Counted from the stretch's first letter, positions 33,714-42,872 are shown. The stretch: 64,000 nt of DNA from Bacteroidetes bacterium B1(2017) (GCA_002256395.1 NKJG01000005.1:124001-188000); one strand, 5' to 3'. Notes: generated by a model from the letters alone, not told the origin. A program made the numbers and translations.

Positions 33714-36700
33714 ATGAAGTTAAAGGATATTTTTGATTTATACGAGCCAGGTGCAGAATTTTCTGATTTGAAAAGTGCTCTTGAAAATTCGAAAAATAAA
33801 GTGATTCATGCAAATGGCCTTTTGGGTTCATCTGCCTCTCTTTTTGCGGCAATGGTTTATGAGCAATTTGAAGCCACGCAAATATTAATTTGTAATACCG
33901 CCGAGGATGCTCGCTATCTTGCCTCCGACATCGAAAATTTGGTTCAGGGCAAAACCATAAATTACCTGCCCTCTTCTTATAAAAGAAGTTTCCAACCAGA
34001 AACCTTAAGCAACCAACTTGTTTTAGAAAGAGCAGAAGTTTTAAATAGACTGAACCAAAACCACACGCGACCAGAATGGGTTATTACCACGGCAGAGGCT
34101 ATGAGCGAATGGGTTATTAGCGAGCAAGACTTAAACCAAAATACCTACGAATTAAAAGTTGGAGATGCCTTTGATTTAGAATTTTTCATGGAGTTTTTAA
34201 CCGAACACCATTTTGAGCGCAGCGATTTTGTTTATGAAGCAGGGCAGTTTAGTATTAGAGGCGGAATAGTGGATGTGTATTCGTTTAGTAACGAAAAACC
34301 ATACCGCATAGAACTAAATGGAGATACCATTGAAGGCATCCGAATTTTTGAACCCTACGACCAATTATCCGTAAAAAAAGTAGATCGCTTTTTTATTATT
34401 CCGAATGTTCAAAAAGACATTCAAAAAAAACAACGATTCTTTGATTACCTGCCAGAAAACACCCTATTTTGGGTTCAAGATCTTGGGTTGGGAAGAGACC
34501 AAATTGCAAGAGGACTTGAGAAAGCCGCTAAATTTGATGTTAAAAATTATACTGGAAATGAAGAGCTAAATTTTGAAGGTGTTGAACAAACTTGGATGAG
34601 TGCAAACGATTGGAAAGTTGCCTTAGAAAAGTTTAAAATTATTGAATTTGGACCAAGAAAATATTTAAAAGCAAGTAGTTCAATTGGCTTTCAAATAAGC
34701 CTTCAACCGGTATTTCATAAGAACTTTAAATTACTAATTCAAAACCTAAAAGAAAATACGGCAAATGGATATCAGAATTTTATTTTTAGTGAAAGTAGTA
34801 GACAAATAGAACGCCTGTATACCATTTTTGAAGACTTAGATAAAGAGGTAAAGTTTGAACCGATTTATCATGGTTTGAGCAATGGATTTATTGACCATCA
34901 ATTAAAATGTGCCTTTTATACCGAGCACCAAATTTTTGATAGATTTTATAAGGGAAAAGTTAAAAGTGGATATACCGGAAGTAAAATAATTACCCTCAAA
35001 GAACTTAGAGAATTAAGGCCTGGAGATTATGTAACGCACATAGACCATGGCATTGGAAAATTTGCCGGACTTGAAAAATTAGAAATTAATGGTCAGCTCC
35101 AAGAAGCAGTACGTTTAGTTTATAGAGACAACGATTTGCTTTATGTTAGCATAAACTCTTTACACAAAATATCTAAGTATGTAGGTAAAGAAGGGGCTGA
35201 ACCAAGGATGAATAAATTGGGAAGCGATGCTTGGGAAAAACTAAAAAGCAATACCAAGAAAAAAGTTAAAGACATTGCCCGCGACTTAATAAAATTATAT
35301 GCCAAACGTAAGGCGCAACAAGGATTCGCTTTTTCGCCAGATAATTACATGCAAATAGAGTTGGAAGCCTCCTTTATGTATGAAGATACTCCCGATCAAA
35401 GTAAGGCAACCTTTGATGTAAAAAAGGATATGGAAAACCCACATCCTATGGACCGTTTAATATGTGGCGATGTTGGATTTGGTAAAACGGAAATTGCCAT
35501 TAGAGCAGCCTTTAAATCTATTTGCGATAGCAAGCAAGTGGCCATCTTGGTTCCAACAACCATTTTAGCTAATCAGCATTATAGAACCTTTAAAGAACGC
35601 TTAAAAGATTTCCCTTGTAACATTGATTATATAAACCGTTTTAAATCGGCAGCCGAACAAAAAGTAGTTCTTAAAAAATTAGCAGAGGGACAATTAGATT
35701 TGGTTATTGGTACCCATAGATTATTAAGCAAAGACACTAAATTTAAAGACCTTGGATTATTAATAATTGACGAAGAACAAAAGTTTGGAGTAGCTGCAAA
35801 AGAAAAACTAAAATCGTTTAAGACCAATGTTGATACACTTACCTTAACGGCTACGCCTATTCCAAGAACCTTGCATTTTTCATTGATGGGTGCAAGAGAT
35901 TTATCCATTATAAATACCCCACCAGCAAACAGGCAACCAGTAGAAACAACTTTATACAACTATAATGATGAAGTTATTAAAGAAGCTATTTTAAATGAAG
36001 TAGAAAGAGGTGGTCAGGTATTTTTTGTGCACCATAGAGTAAAAGATATTTATGATGTTGGATTGCATATTGAAAAAATTTGTCCTGGAGTAAAAGTTGC
36101 CGTAGCCCATGGGCAATTAGAAGGAGACCATTTGGAGGATGTAATGATGCGTTTTATTGAAGGAGAATATGATGTATTAGTTGCAACAACCATTATTGAG
36201 GCTGGCCTAGATATATCTAACGCAAATACAATTATTATAAATAATGCACACATGTTTGGCCTAAGCGATTTACACCAAATGCGTGGACGAGTGGGTAGAA
36301 GCAATAAAAAAGCATTTTGTTATTTATTGGTTCCTGCAATGACAGGTTTAAGCAATGATGCTCGAAAAAGATTACAAGCCATAGAAGAATTTAGCGACCT
36401 TGGAAGTGGTTTTAATGTAGCAATGCGCGATTTAGATATTCGTGGTGCAGGTAATTTACTTGGGGGCGAACAAAGTGGCTTTGTGGCAGAAATAGGCTTT
36501 GAAATGTATCATAAGATATTGGATGAGGCCATTCACGAATTAAAAGAAGATGAGTTTGCTGAACTTTTTAAAGACGAAAAACCTGTATCCAAATTAGAAT
36601 CGCGGGATTGCAATTTAGAAACAGACTTAGAAGCGCTTATTCCAGATAATTATGTTAGAAACATTGGTGAGCGATTGAGTTTATATAATTCCTTATCGGC

Positions 36701-37085
36701 CTTGACGAAGGAAGAGGATTTATTGAAATTTGGAAATGAGTTGAGGGATAGATTTGGCAAACTGCCGAAGGAAGTACTAGACCTAATTGACTTAATTGCG
36801 CTTAGGGAAATGGGGAAAAAATTAGGATTTGAAAAGTTAATCCTGAAAAGAAAACAGCTCCTTGCCTACTTTCCAGCAGAACAAAAGCAATTCTATTATC
36901 AATCGGAATTATTTACTGGGATTTTAAGTTATGTACAACAACATCCTAAGTTGTGTAAGCTAAAACAAAGCAATCAAAACCTGATCCTAATGATATTTGA
37001 AGTAAATACAATAAAGCAGGCGAGCTATTATTTAAATGAATTAGTAAAGCTTACCTCTTTACCCGACCATTCCGATCGTACTTAA
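33714..37085 (+). CDS. mfd: Transcription-repair coupling factor Mfd
   Basis: A 1123-residue DNA translocase that removes stalled RNA polymerase and recruits the UvrABC system. Visible parts: the UvrB-homology module at the N-terminus (about 1-330), a CarD-like RNA polymerase interaction domain (GDYVTHIDHGIGKFAGLEKL, about 440-500), helicase motor with Walker A GDVGFGKTEIAIRAAF, motif II IIDEEQKFGV, TATPIPRT and QMRGRVGRS, and the C-terminal TRCF domain. Length is typical. uvrB lies 2.2 kb downstream. The last 35 bases overlap a small convergent lipoprotein gene. Confidence 0.96.
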   Translation: MKLKDIFDLYEPGAEFSDLKSALENSKNKVIHANGLLGSSASLFAAMVYEQFEATQILICNTAEDARYLASDIENLVQGKTINYLPSSYKRSFQPETLSNQLVLERAEVLNRLNQNHTRPEWVITTAEAMSEWVISEQDLNQNTYELKVGDAFDLEFFMEFLTEHHFERSDFVYEAGQFSIRGGIVDVYSFSNEKPYRIELNGDTIEGIRIFEPYDQLSVKKVDRFFIIPNVQKDIQKKQRFFDYLPENTLFWVQDLGLGRDQIARGLEKAAKFDVKNYTGNEELNFEGVEQTWMSANDWKVALEKFKIIEFGPRKYLKASSSIGFQISLQPVFHKNFKLLIQNLKENTANGYQNFIFSESSRQIERLYTIFEDLDKEVKFEPIYHGLSNGFIDHQLKCAFYTEHQIFDRFYKGKVKSGYTGSKIITLKELRELRPGDYVTHIDHGIGKFAGLEKLEINGQLQEAVRLVYRDNDLLYVSINSLHKISKYVGKEGAEPRMNKLGSDAWEKLKSNTKKKVKDIARDLIKLYAKRKAQQGFAFSPDNYMQIELEASFMYEDTPDQSKATFDVKKDMENPHPMDRLICGDVGFGKTEIAIRAAFKSICDSKQVAILVPTTILANQHYRTFKERLKDFPCNIDYINRFKSAAEQKVVLKKLAEGQLDLVIGTHRLLSKDTKFKDLGLLIIDEEQKFGVAAKEKLKSFKTNVDTLTLTATPIPRTLHFSLMGARDLSIINTPPANRQPVETTLYNYNDEVIKEAILNEVERGGQVFFVHHRVKDIYDVGLHIEKICPGVKVAVAHGQLEGDHLEDVMMRFIEGEYDVLVATTIIEAGLDISNANTIIINNAHMFGLSDLHQMRGRVGRSNKKAFCYLLVPAMTGLSNDARKRLQAIEEFSDLGSGFNVAMRDLDIRGAGNLLGGEQSGFVAEIGFEMYHKILDEAIHELKEDEFAELFKDEKPVSKLESRDCNLETDLEALIPDNYVRNIGERLSLYNSLSALTKEEDLLKFGNELRDRFGKLPKEVLDLIDLIALREMGKKLGFEKLILKRKQLLAYFPAEQKQFYYQSELFTGILSYVQQHPKLCKLKQSNQNLILMIFEVNTIKQASYYLNELVKLTSLPDHSDRT

Positions 37086-37197
37086 GTTTATACTCTTTAT
37101 CTTGATTCTCGAAACTAGCACAACGTTTTGCCTTGCATGACATTCCTGCAAGAAAAAAAACTAAGAGTATCCAACAGATAGTATTACGCGATTTCAT
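37051..37197 (-). CDS. Small lipoprotein (48 residues) convergent to mfd
   Basis: Reading the minus strand from ATG 37197 gives MKSRNTICWILLVFFLAGMS and then Cys21, a standard lipoprotein signal and lipobox (GMSC), then a short polar tail KAKRCASFENQDKEYKLKYD and a basic end RNGRVKR before TAA at 37053-37051. Short lipoproteins of this kind are often missed by annotation. The 3' end overlaps the end of mfd by 35 bases. Function unknown. Support is the signal plus the tail's sensible amino-acid usage. Confidence 0.65.
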   Translation of the reverse strand: MKSRNTICWILLVFFLAGMSCKAKRCASFENQDKEYKLKYDRNGRVKR

Positions 37198-37243
37198 AGT
37201 TGATTAAATTGTTTAATAAGAAACTAATCGACTTCTATAAAAT

Positions 37244-37273
37244 AAAAAAGGTCTCACAGTGGAGACCTTTTTT
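37244..37273. terminator. Intrinsic terminator of the histone-like gene
   Basis: AAAAAAGGTCTC and GAGACCTTTTTT pair around ACAGTG. It lies 28 bases after the restored stop of the histone-like gene (37301) and works on the minus strand; its symmetry allows both directions. Confidence 0.9.
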
Positions 37274-37300
37274 ATTTTAATTCTTAAAACTAAGTTTTGA

Positions 37301-37485
37301 TTACTTAGCTGCTTTTTTAGGAGCAGCAGCTTTCTTAGTAGCAGCTTTCTTAGTAGCGGCTTTCTTAGGAGCAGCAGCTTTTTTAGTTGCAGCTTTCTTA
37401 GGAGCAGCAGCTTTCTTAGGGCAGCAGCTTTTTTAGTTGCAGCCTTCTTAGGTGCAGCTTTTTTAGTTTTTTTGGTTGTTGCCAT
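37301..37485 (-). pseudogene. Lysine/alanine-rich histone H1-like protein with one-base frameshift
   Basis: From ATG 37485 the frame reads MATTKKTKKAAPKKAATKKA, a histone H1/Hc1-like KKAA(T/P) repeat, then breaks. One A is missing between 37420 and 37421 compared with the neighbouring repeat copies (CTTAGGAGCAGC becomes CTTAGGGCAGC on the plus strand). Restoring it gives a 61-residue all-repeat protein ending at TAA 37303-37301, just before the terminator. Without it the frame becomes a Leu/Arg-rich string that reads through the terminator to 37213. Such proteins coat DNA. The lesion may be real, a slippage variant or a sequencing error in the repeat. Confidence 0.8.
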
Positions 37486-37640
37486 GTTTATAAAAATTTG
37501 ATTGATTACGATAACAAAGTTAAAAGTGTATTTAATATTTTCAAGTACCTACTGTATATCAGTACATAAAAATTACCACTTAAACATGTTGATAACTGCA
37601 CACACACACTGCGAACAATTGATTTTACTGACATCTTCAG

Positions 37641-37666
37641 TCACATATACTTTTTTTGATATGTGA
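37641..37666. repeat. Inverted repeat TCACATAT/ATATGTGA
   Basis: Perfect 8-base arms around a 10-base T-rich loop; no gene nearby other than the histone-like one, whose upstream side it lies on. Confidence 0.8.
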
Positions 37667-37760
37667 TTAAATACTTCATTTTTTTTTCAATCACCGATTA
37701 ATCAATCAAGTATGTTTTATTTAAAAATAAAATCATTATGCATACATTGAATGCACACAA

Positions 37761-37798
37761 CAGCTGAAGATAGTTGTATTTGCAGTTATCTTCAGCTG
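37761..37798. repeat. Inverted repeat CAGCTGAAGATA/TATCTTCAGCTG
   Basis: Perfect 12-base arms with a 14-base loop. No T-run follows on either side, so it is not a standard terminator; an operator, RNA hairpin or protein-binding cruciform are all possible. Confidence 0.85.
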
Positions 37799-37889
37799 CG
37801 CATTTAATTTCACTAGGACAAATTTCAAAAACAAAACGAGTAAAAATAAAAATCACTTCATTTTATTTTAAATGAATTTTCTCCTAAAA

Positions 37890-37905
37890 ACTCTTCTAGA
37901 AGAGT
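37890..37905. repeat. Perfect 16-base palindrome ACTCTTCTAGAAGAGT
   Basis: A palindrome with no loop, followed by an AT-rich run, 142 bases before cinA. It looks like a binding site for a dimeric regulator. Confidence 0.75.
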
Positions 37906-38047
37906 ATATTTTTTTATACAGTTTCTTATAAAAATTTATGTGAAGAGGAATTATTGTTTTAAAAAAAAATCACATCTATATTTTTTTCTATTGAGTTGTA
38001 ATCTTACCTTTAAACCAAACATAAATTTTAGAATTTATTTGAGGAGT

Positions 38048-39286
38048 ATGAAAGCAGAAATTATAACCATAGGTGATGAATTATTGTTAGGTCAAGTTAT
38101 TGATACCAACTCAGCGTGGCTTGGTCAAGAATTAAATAGAATTGGAGCACGCGTTCATCACAAATCAACTATAAGCGATAGCCGAGAGGCCATATTAATA
38201 GCCTTGCGCGAGGCATCGCATAGAAGTGATGTTATACTAATAACAGGTGGACTTGGTCCAACAAAGGATGATATTACTAAGGTAACACTTTGCGATTTTT
38301 TTGATACAAAATTGGTATTAAACCAAAAAGTTTTGGATTGGGTTCAATCTATTTTTAACAATAGAAATTTACCAATGCTTGAATCTAACAATCAACAAGC
38401 AATGGTTCCAGAAAATTGCGAAGTATTATGGAATAAAAATGGAACAGCTCCGGGTATGTGGTTTTATGAAAATGGAAAGGCATTTATTAGTATGCCTGGC
38501 GTTCCATTTGAAATGAAAACTATTTTTATAGAAGAGGCTATTCCTAAACTTAAACACCATTTTTCTTTTCCATCCATCTTACATCGTACCATACAAACCA
38601 TTGGAATTGGCGAGAGCTTTCTTGCTAAAAAAATAGCACATATAGAAGATGAATTGCCAGACCATATAAAGCTTGCTTACCTTCCTGCTGTTGGTTCGGT
38701 ACGTTTACGTTTTAGTGCTTATGGCCAGAATATACAGGCCTTGGAGGAAGAATTAAATCCAATAATTGCAAACTTATATTCTGAAATTGGACAACATATT
38801 TTTGGAGAAGGAGAAGATTCTATTTCAGAAATTGTAGGCAACTTGCTTAGAAAAAAGAACGCTACGTTAAGTACGGCTGAAAGTTGCACAGGTGGTTTTA
38901 TTGCTCATCAACTAACTTCTATACCCGGCAGCTCAGATTATTTTATTGGCAGCGTTATTAGTTATGATAACCGAATTAAAATAAATGAACTTGGTGTAGG
39001 TAAAAATATTATTGAAAAAGAAGGTGCAGTTAGCGAAGCATGTGTTATGGCAATGGCAGCAGGCATCAGATTAAAATATAACACCACCTATGCAATAGCA
39101 ACAAGTGGTATTGCTGGACCAGGTGGAGGTACAGAGGCAAAACCTGTTGGAACAGTTTGGATCAGCATTGCAACCCCAGATAATGTATTTGCAAGAGTTT
39201 ATCATATGGGTGATAATAGAGAACGAACCATTCAACGCACGGCCCTTACTGCCCTTGAAATGTTAAGGAAAGAATTACTTAATTAA
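38048..39286 (+). CDS. cinA: Competence/damage-inducible protein CinA
   Basis: A 412-residue two-domain protein. The N-terminal MoeA/COG1058 domain begins MKAEIITIGDELLLGQVIDT with TGGLGPTKDD, and the C-terminal nicotinamide mononucleotide deamidase domain has STAESCTGGFIAHQLTSIPG and ATSGIAGPGGGT. CinA acts in pyridine nucleotide recycling (NMN deamidation, ADP-ribose pyrophosphatase). The ATG at 38048 was chosen; the frame extends to 37940 but the extra 36 residues are not family-like. GAGGAG lies one base before the ATG, too close for normal pairing. uvrB starts 12 bases after the stop in the same frame. Confidence 0.92.
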   Translation: MKAEIITIGDELLLGQVIDTNSAWLGQELNRIGARVHHKSTISDSREAILIALREASHRSDVILITGGLGPTKDDITKVTLCDFFDTKLVLNQKVLDWVQSIFNNRNLPMLESNNQQAMVPENCEVLWNKNGTAPGMWFYENGKAFISMPGVPFEMKTIFIEEAIPKLKHHFSFPSILHRTIQTIGIGESFLAKKIAHIEDELPDHIKLAYLPAVGSVRLRFSAYGQNIQALEEELNPIIANLYSEIGQHIFGEGEDSISEIVGNLLRKKNATLSTAESCTGGFIAHQLTSIPGSSDYFIGSVISYDNRIKINELGVGKNIIEKEGAVSEACVMAMAAGIRLKYNTTYAIATSGIAGPGGGTEAKPVGTVWISIATPDNVFARVYHMGDNRERTIQRTALTALEMLRKELLN

Positions 39287-39298
39287 TTTTATTACACT

Positions 39299-41338
39299 TT
39301 GGACTTTAAATTAACTTCTCAATTCTTTCCAACGGGCGATCAACCACAGGCTATTAAAGGTTTGGTGGAAGGCATCAATCGTGGCGATAGAGCACAAGTA
39401 CTTTTGGGTGTTACTGGTTCTGGTAAAACATTTACCATGGCCAATGTAATTGCACAAGTAAAAAAACCAACTCTTATTATTAGTCATAACAAAACCTTAG
39501 TGGCCCAATTATATGGAGAGTTTAAACAGTTCTTTCCAGAGAATGCGGTTGAGTATTTTGTTTCTTACTATGATTACTACCAACCCGAAGCCTTTATTCC
39601 TTCGAGCAATACTTATATTGAAAAGGACTTACAAATAAATCAAGAAATTGAAAAGCTAAGATTAAAAACAACTTCCTCCTTGCTAAGTGGAAGAAGAGAT
39701 GTAATTGTATTGGCATCGGTGAGTTGTATTTATGGTGCAGGTAATCCAAAGGATTATGAGAACAGTATTATTAGGATAAATGTTGGAGATAAAATTTCAA
39801 GAAATACACTTTTGTATTCCTTGGTTGACTCACTATATAGTAGAACAACAGCCGATTTTCAAAGAGGAAATTTTAGGGTAAAAGGTGATGTGGTAGATGT
39901 ATTTCCAGCTTATGCCGATATCGCATTTCGCATTTCATTTTTTGGAGATGATATTGAAGAGCTAACTATTATTGACCCTGTTAGTGGCAAAAAAATTGAA
40001 AGCGTTTCGAACCTAGCCATCTTCCCAGCAAATATTTACATAACTCCAAAAGACCAGTTAAATGAGGCCATAAGAGACATTCAAGATGATTTAGTTTTAC
40101 AAATTGAATACTTTAAATCAATAGGAAAACCTTTAGAAGCAAAACGCCTTGAAGAGAGAACCAACTTTGATTTGGAAATGATGCGTGAACTTGGGTATTG
40201 CAGTGGTATTGAAAATTATAGCAGGTATATGGATAAGCGCAAACCTGGTGATAGACCTTTTTGCTTAATTGATTATTTCCCTGAAGACTTCCTGTTAATT
40301 GTAGACGAAAGTCATGCCACCATGCCACAGGTGCGAGCCATGTATGGGGGTGATAGAAGTAGAAAAGAAAACTTAGTAGAGTATGGATTTAGGCTGCCTT
40401 CGGCAATGGACAATAGACCTTTGAAGTTTAATGAATTTGAAACCTTAATTCCTCAAACAATTTTTGTTAGTGCTACTCCTTCTGATTATGAAATTAGAGA
40501 ATCGGAAGGAATTATTGTGGAGCAAATTATTAGGCCAACAGGCTTATTGGACCCAACCATTGAAGTGAGACCTTGCCTAAACCAAGTAGATGACTTACTG
40601 GATGAAATTGATGAGCGTATAAAAATGGGCGATCGTATTTTGGTTACAACACTAACAAAACGTATGGCCGAAGAGTTAAGTAAATACATGACTAAGCTTC
40701 ATATTAAATGTAGGTATATACATAGTGAAGTAAAAACAATTGACCGTGTAGAAATACTTAGAGACTTACGCTTAGGAAAATTTGATGTACTTATTGGTGT
40801 TAACTTATTACGAGAAGGTTTAGACTTACCAGAAGTAAGTTTAGTAGCCATTATGGATGCCGATAAGGAAGGATTTTTACGCAACGATAAATCACTAACA
40901 CAAACAATTGGTAGGGCTGCACGTAATGAAAGAGGTAAAGTTATTATGTATGCCGATAGAATTACAGACAGCATGCAACGCACCATGGATGAAAATTACA
41001 GGAAGCGAGAAATTCAAATTGCTTATAATTTAAAACATGGAATTACTCCAACTACAGTATTAAAAAGCATCCAAGAAATTATGCAACAAACAAGTGTTGC
41101 CGATTCACAAATAGCATCACATACTGCCGTTCCATATATAGAAAATGAATCTGTAAATATTGCTGCCGACCCTGTGTTGAATCACATGACAGAGGATCAA
41201 TTAAGTAAAGCTATTGAAGAAACGAAGAAACGAATGAATAAGGCCGCAAAAGATTTAGACTTTATGGAAGCCGCCAGATTAAGAGATGAAATGTTTGCCT
41301 TACAAGGAAAGTTAGCTAGTGATAAAAACTCCAACTAA
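39299..41338 (+). CDS. uvrB: Excinuclease ABC subunit UvrB
   Basis: A 679-residue helicase-like damage-recognition subunit of nucleotide excision repair. It starts FKLTSQFFPTGDQPQAI, has Walker A GVTGSGKTFTMAN, the beta-hairpin region with YYDYYQPEAF, motif II VDESH, QTIGRAARN and a C-terminal UVR domain (KRMNKAAKDLDFMEAARLRD). The start codon is TTG at 39299: the cinA stop (39284-39286) is in the same frame just upstream and no ATG precedes the conserved start. Cotranscription with cinA is likely. Works with Mfd encoded upstream. Confidence 0.95.
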   Translation: MDFKLTSQFFPTGDQPQAIKGLVEGINRGDRAQVLLGVTGSGKTFTMANVIAQVKKPTLIISHNKTLVAQLYGEFKQFFPENAVEYFVSYYDYYQPEAFIPSSNTYIEKDLQINQEIEKLRLKTTSSLLSGRRDVIVLASVSCIYGAGNPKDYENSIIRINVGDKISRNTLLYSLVDSLYSRTTADFQRGNFRVKGDVVDVFPAYADIAFRISFFGDDIEELTIIDPVSGKKIESVSNLAIFPANIYITPKDQLNEAIRDIQDDLVLQIEYFKSIGKPLEAKRLEERTNFDLEMMRELGYCSGIENYSRYMDKRKPGDRPFCLIDYFPEDFLLIVDESHATMPQVRAMYGGDRSRKENLVEYGFRLPSAMDNRPLKFNEFETLIPQTIFVSATPSDYEIRESEGIIVEQIIRPTGLLDPTIEVRPCLNQVDDLLDEIDERIKMGDRILVTTLTKRMAEELSKYMTKLHIKCRYIHSEVKTIDRVEILRDLRLGKFDVLIGVNLLREGLDLPEVSLVAIMDADKEGFLRNDKSLTQTIGRAARNERGKVIMYADRITDSMQRTMDENYRKREIQIAYNLKHGITPTTVLKSIQEIMQQTSVADSQIASHTAVPYIENESVNIAADPVLNHMTEDQLSKAIEETKKRMNKAAKDLDFMEAARLRDEMFALQGKLASDKNSN

Positions 41339-41346
41339 GCCCCATT

Positions 41347-42330
41347 ATGACAAGAGTACGAGATTTTCAAAAACGATTTAAATTTGACCGATATACAGGT
41401 TTTGGTTCAGGCTTAAACAACCAAGGAGATAGACTTTTGAACCGTGATGGAACCTTTAATGTAAGCCGCACCGGACAAGGATTTTGGGAACGAATAAGTC
41501 CGTTTCATCAATTAATTACCATGCCATGGACACATTTTATGACCATGATTATTTCGGCATTTCTTGCTTTAAATTTTCTTTTCACTTCCGGATATTACGT
41601 GATTGGATTAGATGAAATAACAGGAATTTACCACACAAAACCTATAAGCCGATTTATAGAAATTTTTGCCTTTAGCGCACAAACATTAACTACTGTTGGC
41701 TATGGCAGAGTTAGCCCCATAGGCGATTTTGCAAGCTTACTAGCATCTCTTGAAGCTTTGGTTGGGCTCTTAAGTTTTGCCTTAGTTACAGGTTTGTTAT
41801 ACGGTCGTTTTTCGAGACCTTTTGCTAGATTATTATATAGTGAAAACGCATTAATAGCGCCTTTCCAGGATAAAACTGCCTTGATGTTTAGAATAGCCAA
41901 TGCGCGCAAAAATCAATTGATAGAATGCGAAGCAACAGTATTATTTAACTACCACGATAAAGAAACCAACGCAAGAAGGTTTATTAATATTGAATTGGAA
42001 TATGCAAAGGTAAATGCACTGTCATTAAGCTGGACAATTGTTCATCCAATTGATGAAAAAAGTCCAATTTACGGTCTGAACCAAGCTGATTTAGAAGAAT
42101 TACAACCAGAAATTATTTTGATGTTTAAGGCATTTGACGACACCTATTCTCAGAATATTCATACCCGCTTAAGCTATAATTTCAAAGAAATTATTTGGGG
42201 AGCCAAATTTGACCCCATGTATAAACGCTCCGAAAGCGGATTTTCAACCGTATTGGAACTAAACAAAATCGGGCAGTACCAATTAATGGAACTGCCCGAT
42301 TTAACAAAAGAAAAAACAGAGGTCTATTAG
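41347..42330 (+). CDS. Inward-rectifier-type potassium channel (KirBac)
   Basis: A 327-residue membrane protein. It has an outer helix (about 63-88, MTMIISAFLALNFLF), a pore helix and selectivity filter TLTTVGYGRVSP, an inner helix (about 135-160, LVGLLSFALVTGLLYGRF) and a large C-terminal cytoplasmic immunoglobulin-like domain (about 175-315) with FRIANARKNQLIECEATVLF and WTIVHPIDEKSPIYG, all matching the Kir/IRK family. It should conduct K+ under control of the cytoplasmic domain, and probably works as a tetramer. It starts eight bases after uvrB. The 3' end overlaps the convergent lipoprotein gene by four bases. Confidence 0.92.
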   Translation: MTRVRDFQKRFKFDRYTGFGSGLNNQGDRLLNRDGTFNVSRTGQGFWERISPFHQLITMPWTHFMTMIISAFLALNFLFTSGYYVIGLDEITGIYHTKPISRFIEIFAFSAQTLTTVGYGRVSPIGDFASLLASLEALVGLLSFALVTGLLYGRFSRPFARLLYSENALIAPFQDKTALMFRIANARKNQLIECEATVLFNYHDKETNARRFINIELEYAKVNALSLSWTIVHPIDEKSPIYGLNQADLEELQPEIILMFKAFDDTYSQNIHTRLSYNFKEIIWGAKFDPMYKRSESGFSTVLELNKIGQYQLMELPDLTKEKTEVY

Positions 42331-42872
42331 TTTAAGAACTGAACCTTAAACTTTCCTTCTGTAATTTGAACGGTGGTAGTATTTTCTTCTAATTGCAAGG
42401 TACCATGAAAGGTTCCAGATGCATATTGATCTTTTGGAAGAATAATTTTATCAAACACAACGGTAAGACCTGTATTTGCAGAGGCGGGTGTAGCTTTACT
42501 CTTAAACAAAAGTTGAGCAACATTTTTATATTCAACAAAATTATCAAAGTCTTTTTCGTCTAACACATAGGTTAAGCCATCAACCCAACCCGACCCTTTA
42601 AAGTTTAAGGTAAAGGTTAAGGAAGGCAATTCTGTAGCACTTTTTTGCCCTACCAAGAACAACATTTGAGGATTATCGGCTACATCTTTAATTAACGTCA
42701 TTGCCTTGAAATCGGTAGCCACACCGTTTACTTTACACGTAAAATAATAGGTAGGAGTAGTGTTTCCGCCAGTATTGGTATTTGACCCACTTGTTGTGGG
42801 CGATTCCGTTTTACTGCATCCAGCTAAGCCAAGAAAGGCAAAAGCGAGGATGGCTAATTTTATTTTTTTCAT
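42327..42872 (-). CDS. Lipoprotein, DUF6252-like
   Basis: A 181-residue lipoprotein: signal MKKIKLAILAFAFLGLAGC with lipobox LAGC, then a Ser/Thr/Gly/Asn linker (SPTTSGSNTNTGGNTTPT) and a globular strand-rich domain with FTCKVNGVATDFKA and GTFHGTLQLEENTT. The C-terminal pattern resembles DUF6252-type proteins that recur in Bacteroidota, with no known function. It is anchored to a membrane by lipid, probably on the outer membrane. Single-gene unit. Confidence 0.7.
   Translation of the reverse strand: MKKIKLAILAFAFLGLAGCSKTESPTTSGSNTNTGGNTTPTYYFTCKVNGVATDFKAMTLIKDVADNPQMLFLVGQKSATELPSLTFTLNFKGSGWVDGLTYVLDEKDFDNFVEYKNVAQLLFKSKATPASANTGLTVVFDKIILPKDQYASGTFHGTLQLEENTTTVQITEGKFKVQFLN

Larger units (their letters stand above)
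37486..38047. other. Gene-free AT-rich region with several dyads
   Basis: No credible reading frame is found on either strand between the histone-like gene and cinA. The region is very AT-rich and carries three perfect inverted repeats listed separately, plus TGTTGATAA (37586-37594), which differs by one base from a DnaA box, and repeated ATCTTCAG words. The right end must contain the cinA promoter. No RNA family was recognised. Confidence 0.7.

Noticed and set aside
37213-37300. Leu/Arg-rich extension of the histone-like frame
   Set aside because: It arises only from the frameshift and runs through the terminator hairpin, so it is not a real protein end.
37486-38047. Replication origin
   Set aside because: Only one near-DnaA box (TGTTGATAA) is seen and no dnaA, dnaN or parAB neighbour is present; skew cannot be computed here.
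40113-40328. Minus-strand frames within uvrB, rpoC, mfd and mutS2
   Set aside because: They are antisense shadows of long, well-supported genes, with no signal peptide, family motif or ribosome-binding site.
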